Shown piece by piece: positions 9,531 through 18,368 of a stretch of DNA of 64,000 bases (position 1 is its first letter; the number at the start of each line of letters is the position of its first letter). The notes beneath the pieces were generated by a model. That model did not search any database. It was not told the origin of the DNA and saw only the letters and a list, made by a program, of their open reading frames with translations. The position numbers and the translations under genes were made by a program. Source of the stretch: an uncultured Anaerolineae bacterium (GTDB taxonomy: Bacteria; Chloroflexota; Anaerolineae; Anaerolineales; Villigracilaceae); NCBI GenBank assembly GCA_903838415.1, contig CAILYI010000211.1, forward strand, positions 18,248 to 82,247, in the 5' to 3' direction.

Positions 9531-10066
9531 AGTGCTTCTCCCAACGCGCGATTGAGCGCGGCGAGGGCACGAAATTGAAGTTGCTTCACAGAATTAACAT
9601 TTTTTTTCATCAGACCGGCTGTTTCTTCAAGGGAATAACCCTGACCGAAACGCAGTGTCACCACATATTGTTGTTCATCAGTCAGCATGGACATGGCCTT
9701 TTTCAAGTGCTTGTCACGCTCTATTCTTTCATAATCCTGCGACAGGTGTGGAGCTTCATCGGGCAGAGTCTCAGGTAATTCGCTCTCAGGTCGACGATAT
9801 GCTTTCCGCAGGTGGTCTGTCACAATATGAGAAGCTGTCGCCAACAACCAGGCTTTCAGGTTGGTCTGCGGGCCGCGCCCGGATTTGGTCGCTTCGAGCA
9901 GCCTCACAAACACGTCGCTGGCAATATCTTCGGCAAGATGTTCATCATTAAGGCGATAACGTACAAACCGATAAACTTCTGAGAAGTAGCGGTCGTATAC
10001 AGCGCTGATGGTTTGTTGGTCCAGGCGCTGTAAGCCTTCGAGTTCGTTCTGGTCTGGGATTGGCAT
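9527..10066 (-). CDS. ECF-family RNA polymerase sigma factor
   Basis: A 179-residue sigma factor. Region 2 spans about residues 20-95 (YRFVRYRLNDEHLAEDIASD and LKAWLLATASHIVTDHLRK) and region 4 spans about 120-175 (MLTDEQQYVVTLRFGQGYS and ETAGLMKKNVNSVKQLQFRA). It redirects RNA polymerase to a small regulon; the signal is unknown. It has no ribosome binding site but a TATTAT box eight bases before ATG and TTGACA 19 bases further upstream, suggesting a leaderless message from a housekeeping-type promoter. The partner gene overlaps its stop. Confidence 0.93.
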   Translation of the reverse strand: MPIPDQNELEGLQRLDQQTISAVYDRYFSEVYRFVRYRLNDEHLAEDIASDVFVRLLEATKSGRGPQTNLKAWLLATASHIVTDHLRKAYRRPESELPETLPDEAPHLSQDYERIERDKHLKKAMSMLTDEQQYVVTLRFGQGYSLEETAGLMKKNVNSVKQLQFRALAALNRALGEAL

Positions 10067-10074
10067 GAAATGCG

Positions 10075-10105
10075 ATAATATCGATTCCGTTTATGGATTT
10101 GTCAA
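10075..10105 (-). promoter_or_regulatory. Promoter of the ECF sigma gene, probably leaderless
   Basis: On the minus strand TTGACA (10105-10100) is separated by 19 bases from TATTAT (10080-10075), which lies eight bases before the ATG. Transcription would start at or next to the start codon. Confidence 0.6.
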
Positions 10106-10127
10106 GTATACCATCGCATCTTTCCTG

Positions 10128-10163
10128 CTTTCTCCCTGCCAAATTGCTGCGGCAGGGAGAAAG
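10128..10163. terminator. Hairpin after the DUF5666 lipoprotein gene
   Basis: A perfect 13-bp stem CTTTCTCCCTGCC with a ten-base loop lies 50 bases past the stop of the minus-strand DUF5666 gene. There is no long T run, so termination is likely but not certain. Confidence 0.6.
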
Positions 10164-10213
10164 CGGATATCCTTTAATTAGTTGCCACTGCCAGACGAAC
10201 TGCTATCACCTTA

Positions 10214-11326
10214 CTAATGATCTTCGCCACCAGATGAACTGCTATCGCCATGATCTTCACCGCCAGAGCTGCCGCCGCTCCCGGAGTTGTCATCCGGTTT
10301 GCTGTCGCCAGATTTTTGGTTATCTTCGCCGGAGCTATTATTGCTCCCGGAATTATCATTGGATTGGTGGTTATCATCAGACTTTGCGCTGCTGGCGGAG
10401 CTGGAAAAACCGCTTGAAGATGAGGCGCCGCCAGCACTCTGGGATGAAGACGAACTGCTCGATGAGCTATTATCCCAACCCAGCGTGGCGCCCGCCGGAG
10501 CAACTTTCATTTCACGGATAGTGAAGGTGCCATCAGGGTTGGGGATCAATTCCACTTTTACCAGGTCGCCAACCACCAGGCTGGCGCTAAACTCACTGGC
10601 ATTGGTCACGATAAAGGTCTGTCCGCCAATCGTCCACTGATTGCCGCTGATGGCTTCCACCGCACCGACAAATTCCGGCCCGGATTGAGAAGAATTGGAA
10701 GATGAGGCGCCGCCAGCACTCTGACCGGAAGAGGCGCTGCTCGACAAGCTATTATCCCAGCCCAGCGTGGCGCCCACCGGAGCAACTTTCATTTCACGGA
10801 TGGTAAAGGTACCGTCCGGATTGGGGATCAATTCCACTTTTACCAGGTCGCCAACCACCAGACTCTTGCTAAACTCACTGGCATTGGTCACGATAAAGGT
10901 TTGCCCGCCAATCGTCCACTGATTGCCGCTGATCGCTTCCACCGCACCAACAAATCCCGGCCCGGACTGAGAAGAACTGGAAGAACCTTCTGATTCCGAG
11001 CTATTTGACTCACTGGACGAGGCTTGAAAGGCTTCAACCCCTTCCAATTTAACCAGGCCATCAGCGCCGACAGTGGCGCTGAATTGCACAGAATCGCCAA
11101 CCGCGAAACCAGCCAGCAAGCTGGCGTCAGTCACTTCAAAAGTCTTCCCATCGACGGTGATCTGATTACCATTGATCGCTTCGATGGTTCCGGCAAATTC
11201 CACCTGGGTGGAGCCATCACTCTGGGCGTTGGCTTCTGCCCCGGCAGGGAGCGCAGCTCCACACCCTGATAACAGAATGCTGATAACAATAAGTACTGCT
11301 ACAAAGATGTTCCGCGAGTTTTTCAT
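10214..11326 (-). CDS. DUF5666-repeat lipoprotein with Ser-rich linkers
   Basis: A 370-residue lipoprotein: signal peptide with lipobox LLSGCGAA. Three beta-rich DUF5666-like units follow, the first diverged (GTIEAINGNQITVDGKTFEV) and the other two almost identical (VEAISGNQWTIGGQTFIVTN), separated by Ser/Gly linkers. The second and third units arise from a 282-bp tandem duplication with few changes. The C-terminus is a long Ser/Asn/Asp/Gly tail ending in repeated GGEDH. It lies beside the sigma/DUF5667 pair, whose membrane protein also has a DUF5666-like domain and a similar tail, so the two may share a surface role. DUF5666 has no known function. Confidence 0.82.
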   Translation of the reverse strand: MKNSRNIFVAVLIVISILLSGCGAALPAGAEANAQSDGSTQVEFAGTIEAINGNQITVDGKTFEVTDASLLAGFAVGDSVQFSATVGADGLVKLEGVEAFQASSSESNSSESEGSSSSSQSGPGFVGAVEAISGNQWTIGGQTFIVTNASEFSKSLVVGDLVKVELIPNPDGTFTIREMKVAPVGATLGWDNSLSSSASSGQSAGGASSSNSSQSGPEFVGAVEAISGNQWTIGGQTFIVTNASEFSASLVVGDLVKVELIPNPDGTFTIREMKVAPAGATLGWDNSSSSSSSSSQSAGGASSSSGFSSSASSAKSDDNHQSNDNSGSNNSSGEDNQKSGDSKPDDNSGSGGSSGGEDHGDSSSSGGEDH

Positions 11327-11461
11327 TCCCTGTCTCCTGAAAATAAAATTAGATTTGATAGTACCGGGGTACCAAACTCTTGTTACACCCTATTAGTCGA
11401 AGATATACGCTAAAAGTTACGGAAATGTCTAAATTGCTTTTCGAAACCTGATTAAATGAAA

Positions 11462-11492
11462 ACGGGATACGCGCCACTGGCGCATATCCCGT
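11462..11492 (-). terminator. Rho-independent terminator of the phospholipase D-like gene
   Basis: A stem starting ACGGGATA with a GCGCC inner stem folds back on itself and is followed by TTTT on the minus strand, 23 bases after the stop codon. Confidence 0.8.
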
Positions 11493-11514
11493 CAAAGACT
11501 GGTTTCAGTCAAAC

Positions 11515-12678
11515 TTATTTCTGCGCTTCAGCATCCACGCGGCGGAATTCGGCCAGATATTGTGAGGCGATTTGCCGGTCAAAGAAAATGGTCACATTCT
11601 CATCATTGGTTTTCTCGGCGCTGGCGCTGAAGTTGTACGAACCGGTGACGACAATTTCCTCATCAATAATGAAGACCTTATGGTGCATCTGCCCGGAATT
11701 TCCATCCATGTAGACCGGTAAACCTGCCGCGCTAAATGGATCAAATTCGGTGCCCTTGTTTGATTTAACCTGGGCTTCCTCCATCACGCCCGCCACGGTC
11801 AGGCCGTCCTGGGCTTTTTGGCGCAGAATTTCGCCGAAATCATCAGCGGTAAAGGAGTATGCCAAAAAGTAGACGCTTTTCTGCGCGCCGCGCAGCAGTT
11901 CAGCCACCCGTTTGGCAACGTGGTCGTCGGGAGAAAAATAGACTTCCAGTGGAACACCGTCAATCGTCAGGCGCGGATTGGGCGTAGCGGCGACCGCATC
12001 CGGGCCGAAAAAGTCTTCCGTGAACATTTCTTCAAATTCAACGGTGTAATCTTCAGCCACTTTGGTCGAGCGAATACGGACCAGGTTGTTATTGTCATTA
12101 TAGGCGCCCGAGGTCGTGAAATTCATCGAACCCATCCACACTTCAGCGCGATCAATGATGACGAATTTATCGTGCATCAAGCCTTCGCGCCGGTCACCAA
12201 TCATCGGAATCCCAGCATCCTGAACCGCTTGTGGCACGGAATTATCCATATTGCTGCTTTCCATGACCATCCGCACCTGCACCCCACGGTCATGCGCACG
12301 GATTAACGCATATTCCACCGATGTCAAGCTCAGGCTGTAGGCTGCCATATCCACCGAAACGCGCGCAGCGTCAATCGCCGCAACCAGCGGCACATCCGGT
12401 CCGCCCTCCTCGCGAGCGCTTTCCGGGTTGAAGGGATCGGTAAAATAAAGCTCGTAGAACGGACCACGCACGCCATATCCCACCTGCATGGGGATTTCGC
12501 TCAAGCCGTCCTGGGCGGGAGCGCCGGAACTGGAAGCGGAGCCCGCTTCCGTGGGCGCTGCCACGGTGACGAGACCGGGCAAAGTTGACGGGTCAGACTC
12601 ACAGGCCAGGACGGCCAGAACAAGCGCTGTCAGCGCCAGGGAATTGGCCAAAAGCGCTTTGTTGTGAAAAATTTTCAT
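11515..12678 (-). CDS. Phospholipase D-like lipoprotein with two HKD motifs
   Basis: A 387-residue protein with a lipoprotein-like signal (LALTALVLAVLACES), so probably anchored outside the cell. It carries the two half-sites of the phospholipase D superfamily: MHDKFVIID followed by GSMNFT in the first half, and MHHKVFIID followed by GSYNFS in the second. Each supplies one His/Lys/Asp set to a shared active site that cleaves phosphodiester bonds. The size suits the bacterial nuclease/PLD-like branch; whether nucleic acid or lipid is cut cannot be decided. It stands alone, with a good terminator downstream and a divergent promoter region towards murJ. Confidence 0.88.
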   Translation of the reverse strand: MKIFHNKALLANSLALTALVLAVLACESDPSTLPGLVTVAAPTEAGSASSSGAPAQDGLSEIPMQVGYGVRGPFYELYFTDPFNPESAREEGGPDVPLVAAIDAARVSVDMAAYSLSLTSVEYALIRAHDRGVQVRMVMESSNMDNSVPQAVQDAGIPMIGDRREGLMHDKFVIIDRAEVWMGSMNFTTSGAYNDNNNLVRIRSTKVAEDYTVEFEEMFTEDFFGPDAVAATPNPRLTIDGVPLEVYFSPDDHVAKRVAELLRGAQKSVYFLAYSFTADDFGEILRQKAQDGLTVAGVMEEAQVKSNKGTEFDPFSAAGLPVYMDGNSGQMHHKVFIIDEEIVVTGSYNFSASAEKTNDENVTIFFDRQIASQYLAEFRRVDAEAQK

Positions 12679-12808
12679 TTTCTCTCCTCAGAATACCAAG
12701 ACCGGGATTTGCTCCCGTCATTTTATCAGAATGTATGTTCTAAGGGTATGGCCGCGGCAGAAGCCGTGGAAATTGTCCACTGGGAGCAAGCCAGCGCAAT
12801 AGACGGAG

Positions 12809-12822
12809 TATAATCTCCCCCC
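12809..12822 (+). promoter_or_regulatory. -10 box directly before murJ, probable leaderless start
   Basis: TATAAT at 12809-12814 is followed by only eight bases (ctcccccc) before the ATG, leaving no room for a ribosome binding site. No good -35 match is visible. Confidence 0.5.
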
Positions 12823-14409
12823 ATGACCACCAACGCTTCCGCCGCCAACCGTCAGATCGCCCGCGCCGCCGGGACTGTGATGCTGGCCTTCGTGCTGAGC
12901 AATCTCGTCGGGCTGATACGCCAGGTGCTTGTTTCGCGCGCCTTTGGCACCAGCAGCAGCATGGATGCCTTCACCGCGGCTGTCCAAATTCCCGATGTGC
13001 TTTTTAACCTGCTGGCTGCGGGCGCCCTCTCCTCGGCTTTTATCCCCACTTTTGCAGGCCTGTTGGCCAAAAATGAGCGCGATTCAGCCTGGAAGCTGGC
13101 CTCGGCAGTCACCAACCAGGTGATTCTGGCGCTGACGCTTGTCAGCGGGCTGGCGGCAGTTTTTTCACCGCAAATTGTGCGCCATGTTATTTACGTCTTC
13201 AAACCCGAACTCGACCCGGCCCTCCAAACCCTGACCAGCGACCTGCTGCGCATCACCTTAATCGCCCCGACCATTTTCGGTGTCAGCGGGATCCTGATGG
13301 GCATCCTGAACACCCATCAGAAATTCTGGATGCCAGCGCTGGCGCCGGTTTTCTACTGGCTGGGCTGGATTTTGGGGTTGATTTTCCTGGTGCCAACCCT
13401 GGGCATCTCCGGCCTGGCCTGGGGCTACATTATTGGGGCGCTGCTCCATCTGGGGATTCAAATTCCGGGGCTTTTGCAGCTCGAAGGGCGGCGCTATACT
13501 CCCGCCCTGGACCTGGGAAACCCGTCCGTGCGTGAAGTCGGCCGCCTGATGGCGCCGCGCCTGCTGGGAGTAGCCGCCGTCCAGATCAACTTTGTCATCA
13601 ACACGATGATCGCCGCCGGGCAGGGCGAGGGCAGCCTGACCGCCATCAGCCTGGCGCGCATGGTGATGACCATGCCGCTCTTTGTCATCGCCCAGGCGAT
13701 TGCCACCGCCGCCCTGCCGACTTTTTCGGCGCAGGTGGCGCGCGGAGAACAGAACGAGATGCGCACTTCGCTGGCGGCTACGCTGCGCGGGGTGCTGCTG
13801 CTCTCCATCCCGGCCACGGTTGGGCTGATTCTGCTGCGCCAGCCGGTGACGGCCATGCTCTTCCAACGCGGCGCCTTCAGCGCTGAATCGACTGAAATGG
13901 TTGCCTGGGCGCTGCTCTGGTATACGGCCGGACTGGTGGGCCACGCCATCGTTGAGATTCTCTCGCGGGCTTTTTATGCCCTGCACGATACGAAAACCCC
14001 CGTCAGCGTGGGCATGGCAGCGATGGGACTGAATGCCGTTTTCAGTTTCGGATTCGCGGCGTTATTCTCGTCAATTGGCTGGAGGCCGCACGGCGGGTTG
14101 GCCCTGGCCAATTCGCTGGCAACCGCCCTCGAAGCGGTGATCCTATTCGCGCTGATGCGCCGCCGCCTGCAGGGTATCGACGGCGCCAACATCGCCCGCG
14201 GCGTAGGCCAGTTTGGGCTGGCGGCGCTGGGAATGGCAATCGGCATCTTGTTCTGGATGAAGTTGGCGGGGAGTCTGAATCCGTGGCTGATCGGCCTGGG
14301 CGGAGTAGCGGTTGGGGGCGTCGTGTATGGCCTGGGCGTGGTCTTGCTCAAAGTCCCCGAAATACAGAGCGTTTTTTCATTGATCAGAAATAAAATCTCC
14401 GGCAGTTGA
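12823..14409 (+). CDS. murJ: Lipid II flippase MurJ
   Basis: A 528-residue integral membrane protein with about 14 hydrophobic segments. MurJ moves lipid II across the cytoplasmic membrane during peptidoglycan synthesis. Family features are visible: SNLVGLIRQVLVSRAFG near the N-terminus, AFIPTFAGLLAKNE (about 70), AAALPTFSAQVARGE (about 300) and RQPVTAMLFQRGAF (about 350), matching the MviN/MurJ pattern and usual length. The gene is monocistronic, starting at a likely leaderless promoter and ending at a bidirectional terminator. Confidence 0.93.
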   Translation: MTTNASAANRQIARAAGTVMLAFVLSNLVGLIRQVLVSRAFGTSSSMDAFTAAVQIPDVLFNLLAAGALSSAFIPTFAGLLAKNERDSAWKLASAVTNQVILALTLVSGLAAVFSPQIVRHVIYVFKPELDPALQTLTSDLLRITLIAPTIFGVSGILMGILNTHQKFWMPALAPVFYWLGWILGLIFLVPTLGISGLAWGYIIGALLHLGIQIPGLLQLEGRRYTPALDLGNPSVREVGRLMAPRLLGVAAVQINFVINTMIAAGQGEGSLTAISLARMVMTMPLFVIAQAIATAALPTFSAQVARGEQNEMRTSLAATLRGVLLLSIPATVGLILLRQPVTAMLFQRGAFSAESTEMVAWALLWYTAGLVGHAIVEILSRAFYALHDTKTPVSVGMAAMGLNAVFSFGFAALFSSIGWRPHGGLALANSLATALEAVILFALMRRRLQGIDGANIARGVGQFGLAALGMAIGILFWMKLAGSLNPWLIGLGGVAVGGVVYGLGVVLLKVPEIQSVFSLIRNKISGS

Positions 14410-14427
14410 ACTGCCGGAGATTTTTCT
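14393..14427. terminator. Bidirectional terminator between murJ and the small helical protein gene
   Basis: A perfect stem ATCTCCGGCAGTT / complement with a two-base loop, flanked by AAAA on one side and TTTTT on the other, overlaps the murJ stop codon and serves both converging genes. Confidence 0.88.
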
Positions 14428-14435
14428 AAATTTGA

Positions 14436-14681
14436 CTATTTTCTGCCGCCGAACAAATCACCAAGCATATTGGCCGCGTCATTGGCATCCAGTTTGCCGT
14501 CATCGAGAGCGTTGGCGACCGCGCCCATGGTGCCCTTGCCGCTCAAAACCGCTTCCACCTGGGCAGCGATTGGCGCGGGCAGTTTCTTTTTGAGAAAGTC
14601 AATCACCGTATCAACCGCCGCATTGGCCTGTGCTTTCGGCAGGCCGGTTTTCTTGGCAACCAGTGCATAAAGTTCTTCCAT
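14436..14681 (-). CDS. Small helical protein, conserved but unnamed
   Basis: An 81-residue protein with a strong ribosome binding site (AAAGGAGAGAACA before ATG). It opens with MEELYALVAKKTGLPKAQA, followed by a second helix VIDFLKKKLPAPIAAQVEAV and a Gly/Asp-rich tail. This helix pattern (two helices, then LPAPIA and a Gly-rich end) is common in short proteins of unknown function in Chloroflexota and Bacteroidota. It has no signal or membrane segment. I do not know its function. Confidence 0.75.
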   Translation of the reverse strand: MEELYALVAKKTGLPKAQANAAVDTVIDFLKKKLPAPIAAQVEAVLSGKGTMGAVANALDDGKLDANDAANMLGDLFGGRK

Positions 14682-14741
14682 TGTTCTCTCCTTTGATAAA
14701 AATGGTTTTGACGTGACGATATTCCTCGCGGATCGGCAATT

Positions 14742-15194
14742 TCAGCCAATCCACATCCGATAAAGAATGCCCACCACCAGCCCCAGGAAAATACCACCGA
14801 CCACTTCCATGGGCGTGTGACCGAGCACTTCGCGCAGCTGCTTGTCAGAAATCGGGTGACCCGCCAGCAGCTCGTTAAACAAGATATTGATTTTTTCGGC
14901 ATGCCGTCCGGCCTCGCGGCGCACCCCGGCGGCGTCGTAGATCACAATCATGGTCATGGCAATCGCCAGCGCAAAAATGGCCGAATTGAAGCCTTCGTGC
15001 AGGCCAATGCCCATCGTCACACCCACCATCAACGATGAATGGGAACTAGGCATGCCGCCCGCGCTAAACAGGTAGCCCCAATTCCAAACTCCACGGCGTA
15101 AATATTCCAACGGTGGTTTTAAGATTTGAGCCAAAAGCCAGGCCACCACGGCAGTCATCAGCGCATGATTATTAAATATTTCAGAAAATGACAT
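14742..15194 (-). CDS. Divergent PAP2 family membrane protein (DUF212/YuiD-like)
   Basis: About 150 residues with four transmembrane segments. The signatures AGGMPSSHSSLMVG, YDAAGVRREAGRHAEKIN and LGHTPMEVVGGIFLG match the DUF212 (YuiD) family, distant relatives of PAP2 acid phosphatases; the two His residues correspond to the PAP2 catalytic histidines. The ATG lies one base after the xseB stop, so I chose it over an earlier in-frame start inside xseB. Coupling to xseB looks accidental rather than functional. The substrate would be a lipid-linked phosphate. Confidence 0.85.
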   Translation of the reverse strand: MSFSEIFNNHALMTAVVAWLLAQILKPPLEYLRRGVWNWGYLFSAGGMPSSHSSLMVGVTMGIGLHEGFNSAIFALAIAMTMIVIYDAAGVRREAGRHAEKINILFNELLAGHPISDKQLREVLGHTPMEVVGGIFLGLVVGILYRMWIG

Positions 15195-15195
15195 C

Positions 15196-15429
15196 TCAAG
15201 CCTCGCCTTCAAAATCCGCCAGGTCATCACCATTCAGCTGGCGCACTTTCAGCTCGGCCTTTTGCAGCAACGTGGAGCAATACTTCGCCAGCGCCTGCCC
15301 ACGCTCAAATAATCCGATCGACTCATCCAACGGGCGGCTTTCGCCTTCGAGCGCCGCCACAATTGACTCCAACTCGGTGAAAGCGGCTTCATAAGTCAAT
15401 TCTTCCATTATTTTTGATGATGGCGACAT
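15196..15429 (-). CDS. xseB: Exodeoxyribonuclease VII small subunit
   Basis: A 77-residue protein with the family signature LTYEAAFTELESIVAALEGE and LDESIGLFERGQAL. Several XseB copies bind one XseA to form exonuclease VII, which degrades single-stranded DNA in mismatch repair and damage tolerance. Its ATG overlaps the xseA stop (TAATG), the usual coupling that maintains subunit excess. Confidence 0.94.
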   Translation of the reverse strand: MSPSSKIMEELTYEAAFTELESIVAALEGESRPLDESIGLFERGQALAKYCSTLLQKAELKVRQLNGDDLADFEGEA

Positions 15430-16667
15430 TAGGACTCCTCTATGAATGATTCCTGGACTTTGACATTTAACGAACCTGCGGCCAAGCGCACGCGCAAATC
15501 AGAACCACCCGGAGCCTGTCTGGCCGTTTCGACAATTTTTCCATCTTTCAGGCGCATCACCACGGCATACCCGCGACTTAATACCGCAAGCGGACTGAGT
15601 GACTCCAAGCGACGGGTTATGCCCGCCAGGTGAGCGGAGGCGAGCGCGAGGCGCTGAGTCAGCGCCCGAGCGGCGCGGCGCGTAAGTTCATCCAACCGTT
15701 GAGATTCGGTCTGTAAACGGCGCGCTGGCGAGTAAAAACGCAGCCCAGCATTGAGAGATTCTAACCCCGCGCGGCGCTCTTCGATTTCACGATTCAAGAC
15801 TTCATTCAGCCGCAATCTGTCGGCGCGCAGCGCACCGGCCAGATCGAGAATGGTGATCGGTGTGGCGAGTTCAGCGGCGGCGGTGGGCGTGGGCGCGCGC
15901 AAATCGGAAGCGAAATCGACCAGGGTAAAGTCAGTTTCGTGGCCGACGCCGGTAATAATCGGGCTTTTGGAGGCAGCCACGGCGCGCACGACGCGCTCAT
16001 CATTGAACGCCCACAAATCTTCAATCGAGCCGCCGCCGCGCGCCAGCAGAATCACGTCAGGTTTGACGAGGGTATTTAGTTTTTGCAGGGCCAGCACCAG
16101 CGCGGGCGGGGCTTCCGTTCCTTGCACGGGAGAAGCCGCCAGAACCACTTCCGCCAATGGCAGGCGTCGCCGCAAAACGTTGAGCATATCCCGCAAGGCC
16201 GCGCCCGTGGATGATGTGACAATCCCGATTTTGCGCGGAAAGTTGGTCAGCGGACGCTTGCGCGCAGAGTCAAACAGGCCTTCCGCTTCGAGCACAGCCT
16301 TCAAGCGCATGAATTCGGCATACAGCGCGCCTTCGCCCGCCGGTCGCAGCAGATCGACAATCAGCTGGTATTGACCACTGGGCTCATACACGCCAATTTT
16401 GCCATGCACTTCAATCGACAGGCCATCCTGCAGGGGCATACCGCGTACCCGCAGAGCGTCCCCTTTCCACATCACACATCGTAGGGACGCTCCGGCGTCT
16501 TTAAGCGTAAAATAAAGGTGACCGGATGCTGGTCGTGAAAAATTGGAGATTTCGCCCTGCACCCAAACGTCCTGCAAGGCCGCGTCGCCTTCGAGCAGGC
16601 GGCGCACGCGGCGGGTCACTTCGGTGACAGTGAGACGTGGAATTTCGAACAGGGCGATCTGGCTCAT
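15429..16667 (-). CDS. xseA: Exodeoxyribonuclease VII large subunit
   Basis: A 412-residue protein of normal family length. An N-terminal OB fold (about 10-110, VWVQGEISNFSRPASGHLYF) precedes the catalytic domain with IGIVTSSTGAALRDML, VILLARGGGSIEDLWAFN and SPIITGVGHETDFTL, all XseA hallmarks; the C-terminal half is a long coiled coil. It forms the catalytic part of exonuclease VII with XseB. A TAAGGA ribosome binding site precedes the ATG. It is first of the xseA-xseB-DUF212 unit. Confidence 0.96.
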   Translation of the reverse strand: MSQIALFEIPRLTVTEVTRRVRRLLEGDAALQDVWVQGEISNFSRPASGHLYFTLKDAGASLRCVMWKGDALRVRGMPLQDGLSIEVHGKIGVYEPSGQYQLIVDLLRPAGEGALYAEFMRLKAVLEAEGLFDSARKRPLTNFPRKIGIVTSSTGAALRDMLNVLRRRLPLAEVVLAASPVQGTEAPPALVLALQKLNTLVKPDVILLARGGGSIEDLWAFNDERVVRAVAASKSPIITGVGHETDFTLVDFASDLRAPTPTAAAELATPITILDLAGALRADRLRLNEVLNREIEERRAGLESLNAGLRFYSPARRLQTESQRLDELTRRAARALTQRLALASAHLAGITRRLESLSPLAVLSRGYAVVMRLKDGKIVETARQAPGGSDLRVRLAAGSLNVKVQESFIEES

Positions 16668-16769
16668 GGTATGATTTCCTTAGGCGTACGTTATCAGTAG
16701 CATACCTTTAATGAATATTTGTGTCAATTGTATTCGCGAGAAAAATTTCAACGATGAAAGGATATGAAA

Positions 16770-17783
16770 ATGAAAACCAACTCGAAACTTATCTCAATTC
16801 TGACAGGCCTGCTCGTTGCTTTGGCAGTCTTGTTGAGCGCCTGCAGCCCGGCCACAGCGCCAGTCCCCACCACGGACGTGAACGCAATCTCCACCCAGGC
16901 CGCCCTGACGGTGGTCGCCGGGATTACTCAAACGGCTGAGGCTATGCCCAGCAACACCGTGGTGCCGACGGCGACAATTTCGTTTACTTCCACGCCCGAT
17001 GCGGCGGCGACCGCCACGGCCGCGCCGACCATGCCACCCGTGGCAACCCTGCCCGGCTCCAGCCCTTCGCCCATCCCGGTCAACCCGGCCACAGCTTTTG
17101 GCTGTTATAACGCTGCGTACATGGCTGATGTGACCATTTTGTATGCCCCGGCGTTTAATCCGGGCGATAAGTTTACCAAAACCTGGCGTGTCAAAAATTC
17201 CGGCAGCTGCGATTGGCCGAGGGGTTTTCAGATCATGTTCGTCGGCGGCGACCGGTTCGGAGCGAACACCACCACGATCAATCAAAAAGTCAAAGCCGGG
17301 GGTGTGGTCGAAATTTCCATCCCGATGACGGCGCCTTATCTGGCTGGAGTAGTCAACAGCAACTGGCAGTTGGCAACGGATATCGGCAAACCGTTTGGAC
17401 AGGTGCTTTCAGCAGTCATTACGCTGCCAGAATCGGTCGTGGCCAGCGGCGGATGTTTGAACGCGGTCCTGATTTCAGACGAAACCATTCCCAGCGGCAC
17501 GGTACTGAGTCCAGGTGAAAAATTCACCAAGACGTGGCTGATTAAAAATACCGGCACCTGCACCTGGACCGGCGATTTTAAGATTACCTTTGCCGGAAGC
17601 GACATGCTGAGTTCCGATACGACCAAAATTCGTCAAAATGTCGGTCCGGGCTCCAACGGACAGATTTCTCTCGCTATGGCCGCGCCCGGGTCCTCCGGAA
17701 CGTATTCCAGCGCCTGGCAGTTGGCCTCCGATGATGGCACGCGGTTCGGCCAGATATTCTCATTTACCATCATCGTGAAATAG
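16770..17783 (+). CDS. Lipoprotein with two NBR1-Ig-like domains
   Basis: About 337 residues. A lipoprotein signal (LLVALAVLLSACSPA) leads into a Thr/Pro-rich linker, then two copies of the NBR1-Ig-like (FW) domain: FNPGDKFTKTWRVKNSGSCDWP at about 125-215 and SPGEKFTKTWLIKNTGTCTW at about 235-335. Such domains are found on the surface of many Chloroflexota and bind partners through an Ig-like fold. I prefer the second of two close ATG codons because AAAGG lies eight bases before it; the first leaves only two. A HIT hydrolase gene follows after 24 bases. Confidence 0.85.
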   Translation: MKTNSKLISILTGLLVALAVLLSACSPATAPVPTTDVNAISTQAALTVVAGITQTAEAMPSNTVVPTATISFTSTPDAAATATAAPTMPPVATLPGSSPSPIPVNPATAFGCYNAAYMADVTILYAPAFNPGDKFTKTWRVKNSGSCDWPRGFQIMFVGGDRFGANTTTINQKVKAGGVVEISIPMTAPYLAGVVNSNWQLATDIGKPFGQVLSAVITLPESVVASGGCLNAVLISDETIPSGTVLSPGEKFTKTWLIKNTGTCTWTGDFKITFAGSDMLSSDTTKIRQNVGPGSNGQISLAMAAPGSSGTYSSAWQLASDDGTRFGQIFSFTIIVK

Positions 17784-17807
17784 ACCTTTCCACCCCGGAG
17801 GAAATCC

Positions 17808-18290
17808 ATGAAGCGACTTTGGGCCGCTTGGCGCATGAAATATATTACCAATGCAACCAAAGAAACCGGCTGCATTTTTTGCAACGCTCTGGCAAAAGCC
17901 GACAACAATGTCAACCTGATTGTGATGCGCGGCCAGCACGCCTTTGTGATCCTGAACAAATTCCCCTACACCAGCGGACATGTCATGGTCGCTCCGCTGG
18001 CTCATCAGGCCACGCTCGAAGATCTGACGCCGGAAATCCGCGCGGAAATGATGGAATTATCGACGCGCTGCATGACGGTTTTACGGCAGGTCTATCAGCC
18101 GCAGGCTTTCAACCTAGGCGCGAATATCGGCGAGGCCGCCGGGGCGGGCATCCCGGGACACGTTCACATCCATATTGTGCCGCGCTGGAACGGCGACACC
18201 AATTTTATGTCAGCCGTGGGCGATGTGCGGGTTTTGCCCGAGTCGCTCGAAGATAGTTATCAGCGCATCAAAGCAGCCTGGAAGGCATAA
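17808..18290 (+). CDS. HIT family hydrolase (Ap4A phosphorylase/hydrolase-like)
   Basis: A 160-residue cytoplasmic protein with a zinc-binding N-terminal CIFC and the catalytic histidine triad HVHIHIVPRW near residue 125. NKFPYTSGHVMVAPLAH is also typical of the HIT branch that acts on diadenosine polyphosphates and other nucleotide phosphates. A GGAGG ribosome binding site lies six bases upstream of ATG. The exact nucleotide substrate cannot be read from sequence. It ends at a terminator shared with the converging glycosyltransferase gene. Confidence 0.9.
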   Translation: MKRLWAAWRMKYITNATKETGCIFCNALAKADNNVNLIVMRGQHAFVILNKFPYTSGHVMVAPLAHQATLEDLTPEIRAEMMELSTRCMTVLRQVYQPQAFNLGANIGEAAGAGIPGHVHIHIVPRWNGDTNFMSAVGDVRVLPESLEDSYQRIKAAWKA

Positions 18291-18304
18291 AGCTCATCAA
18301 CTTC

Positions 18305-18342
18305 AAAAAAACTGCCCGGACGATTTGTCTGGGCAGTTTTGC
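18305..18342. terminator. Terminator between converging HIT and glycosyltransferase genes
   Basis: A 13-bp stem AAAACTGCCCGGA with one mismatch is bounded by an A run on the left and TTTT on the right, so it can stop transcripts from both directions. Confidence 0.85.
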
Positions 18343-18368
18343 TTTCCGGGGTTATTCGCCAAGAAATA

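Noticed and set aside
10174..10503. Minus-strand open frame overlapping the DUF5666 lipoprotein 3' end
   Set aside because: Out-of-frame reading of the Ser/Asn-rich low-complexity tail.
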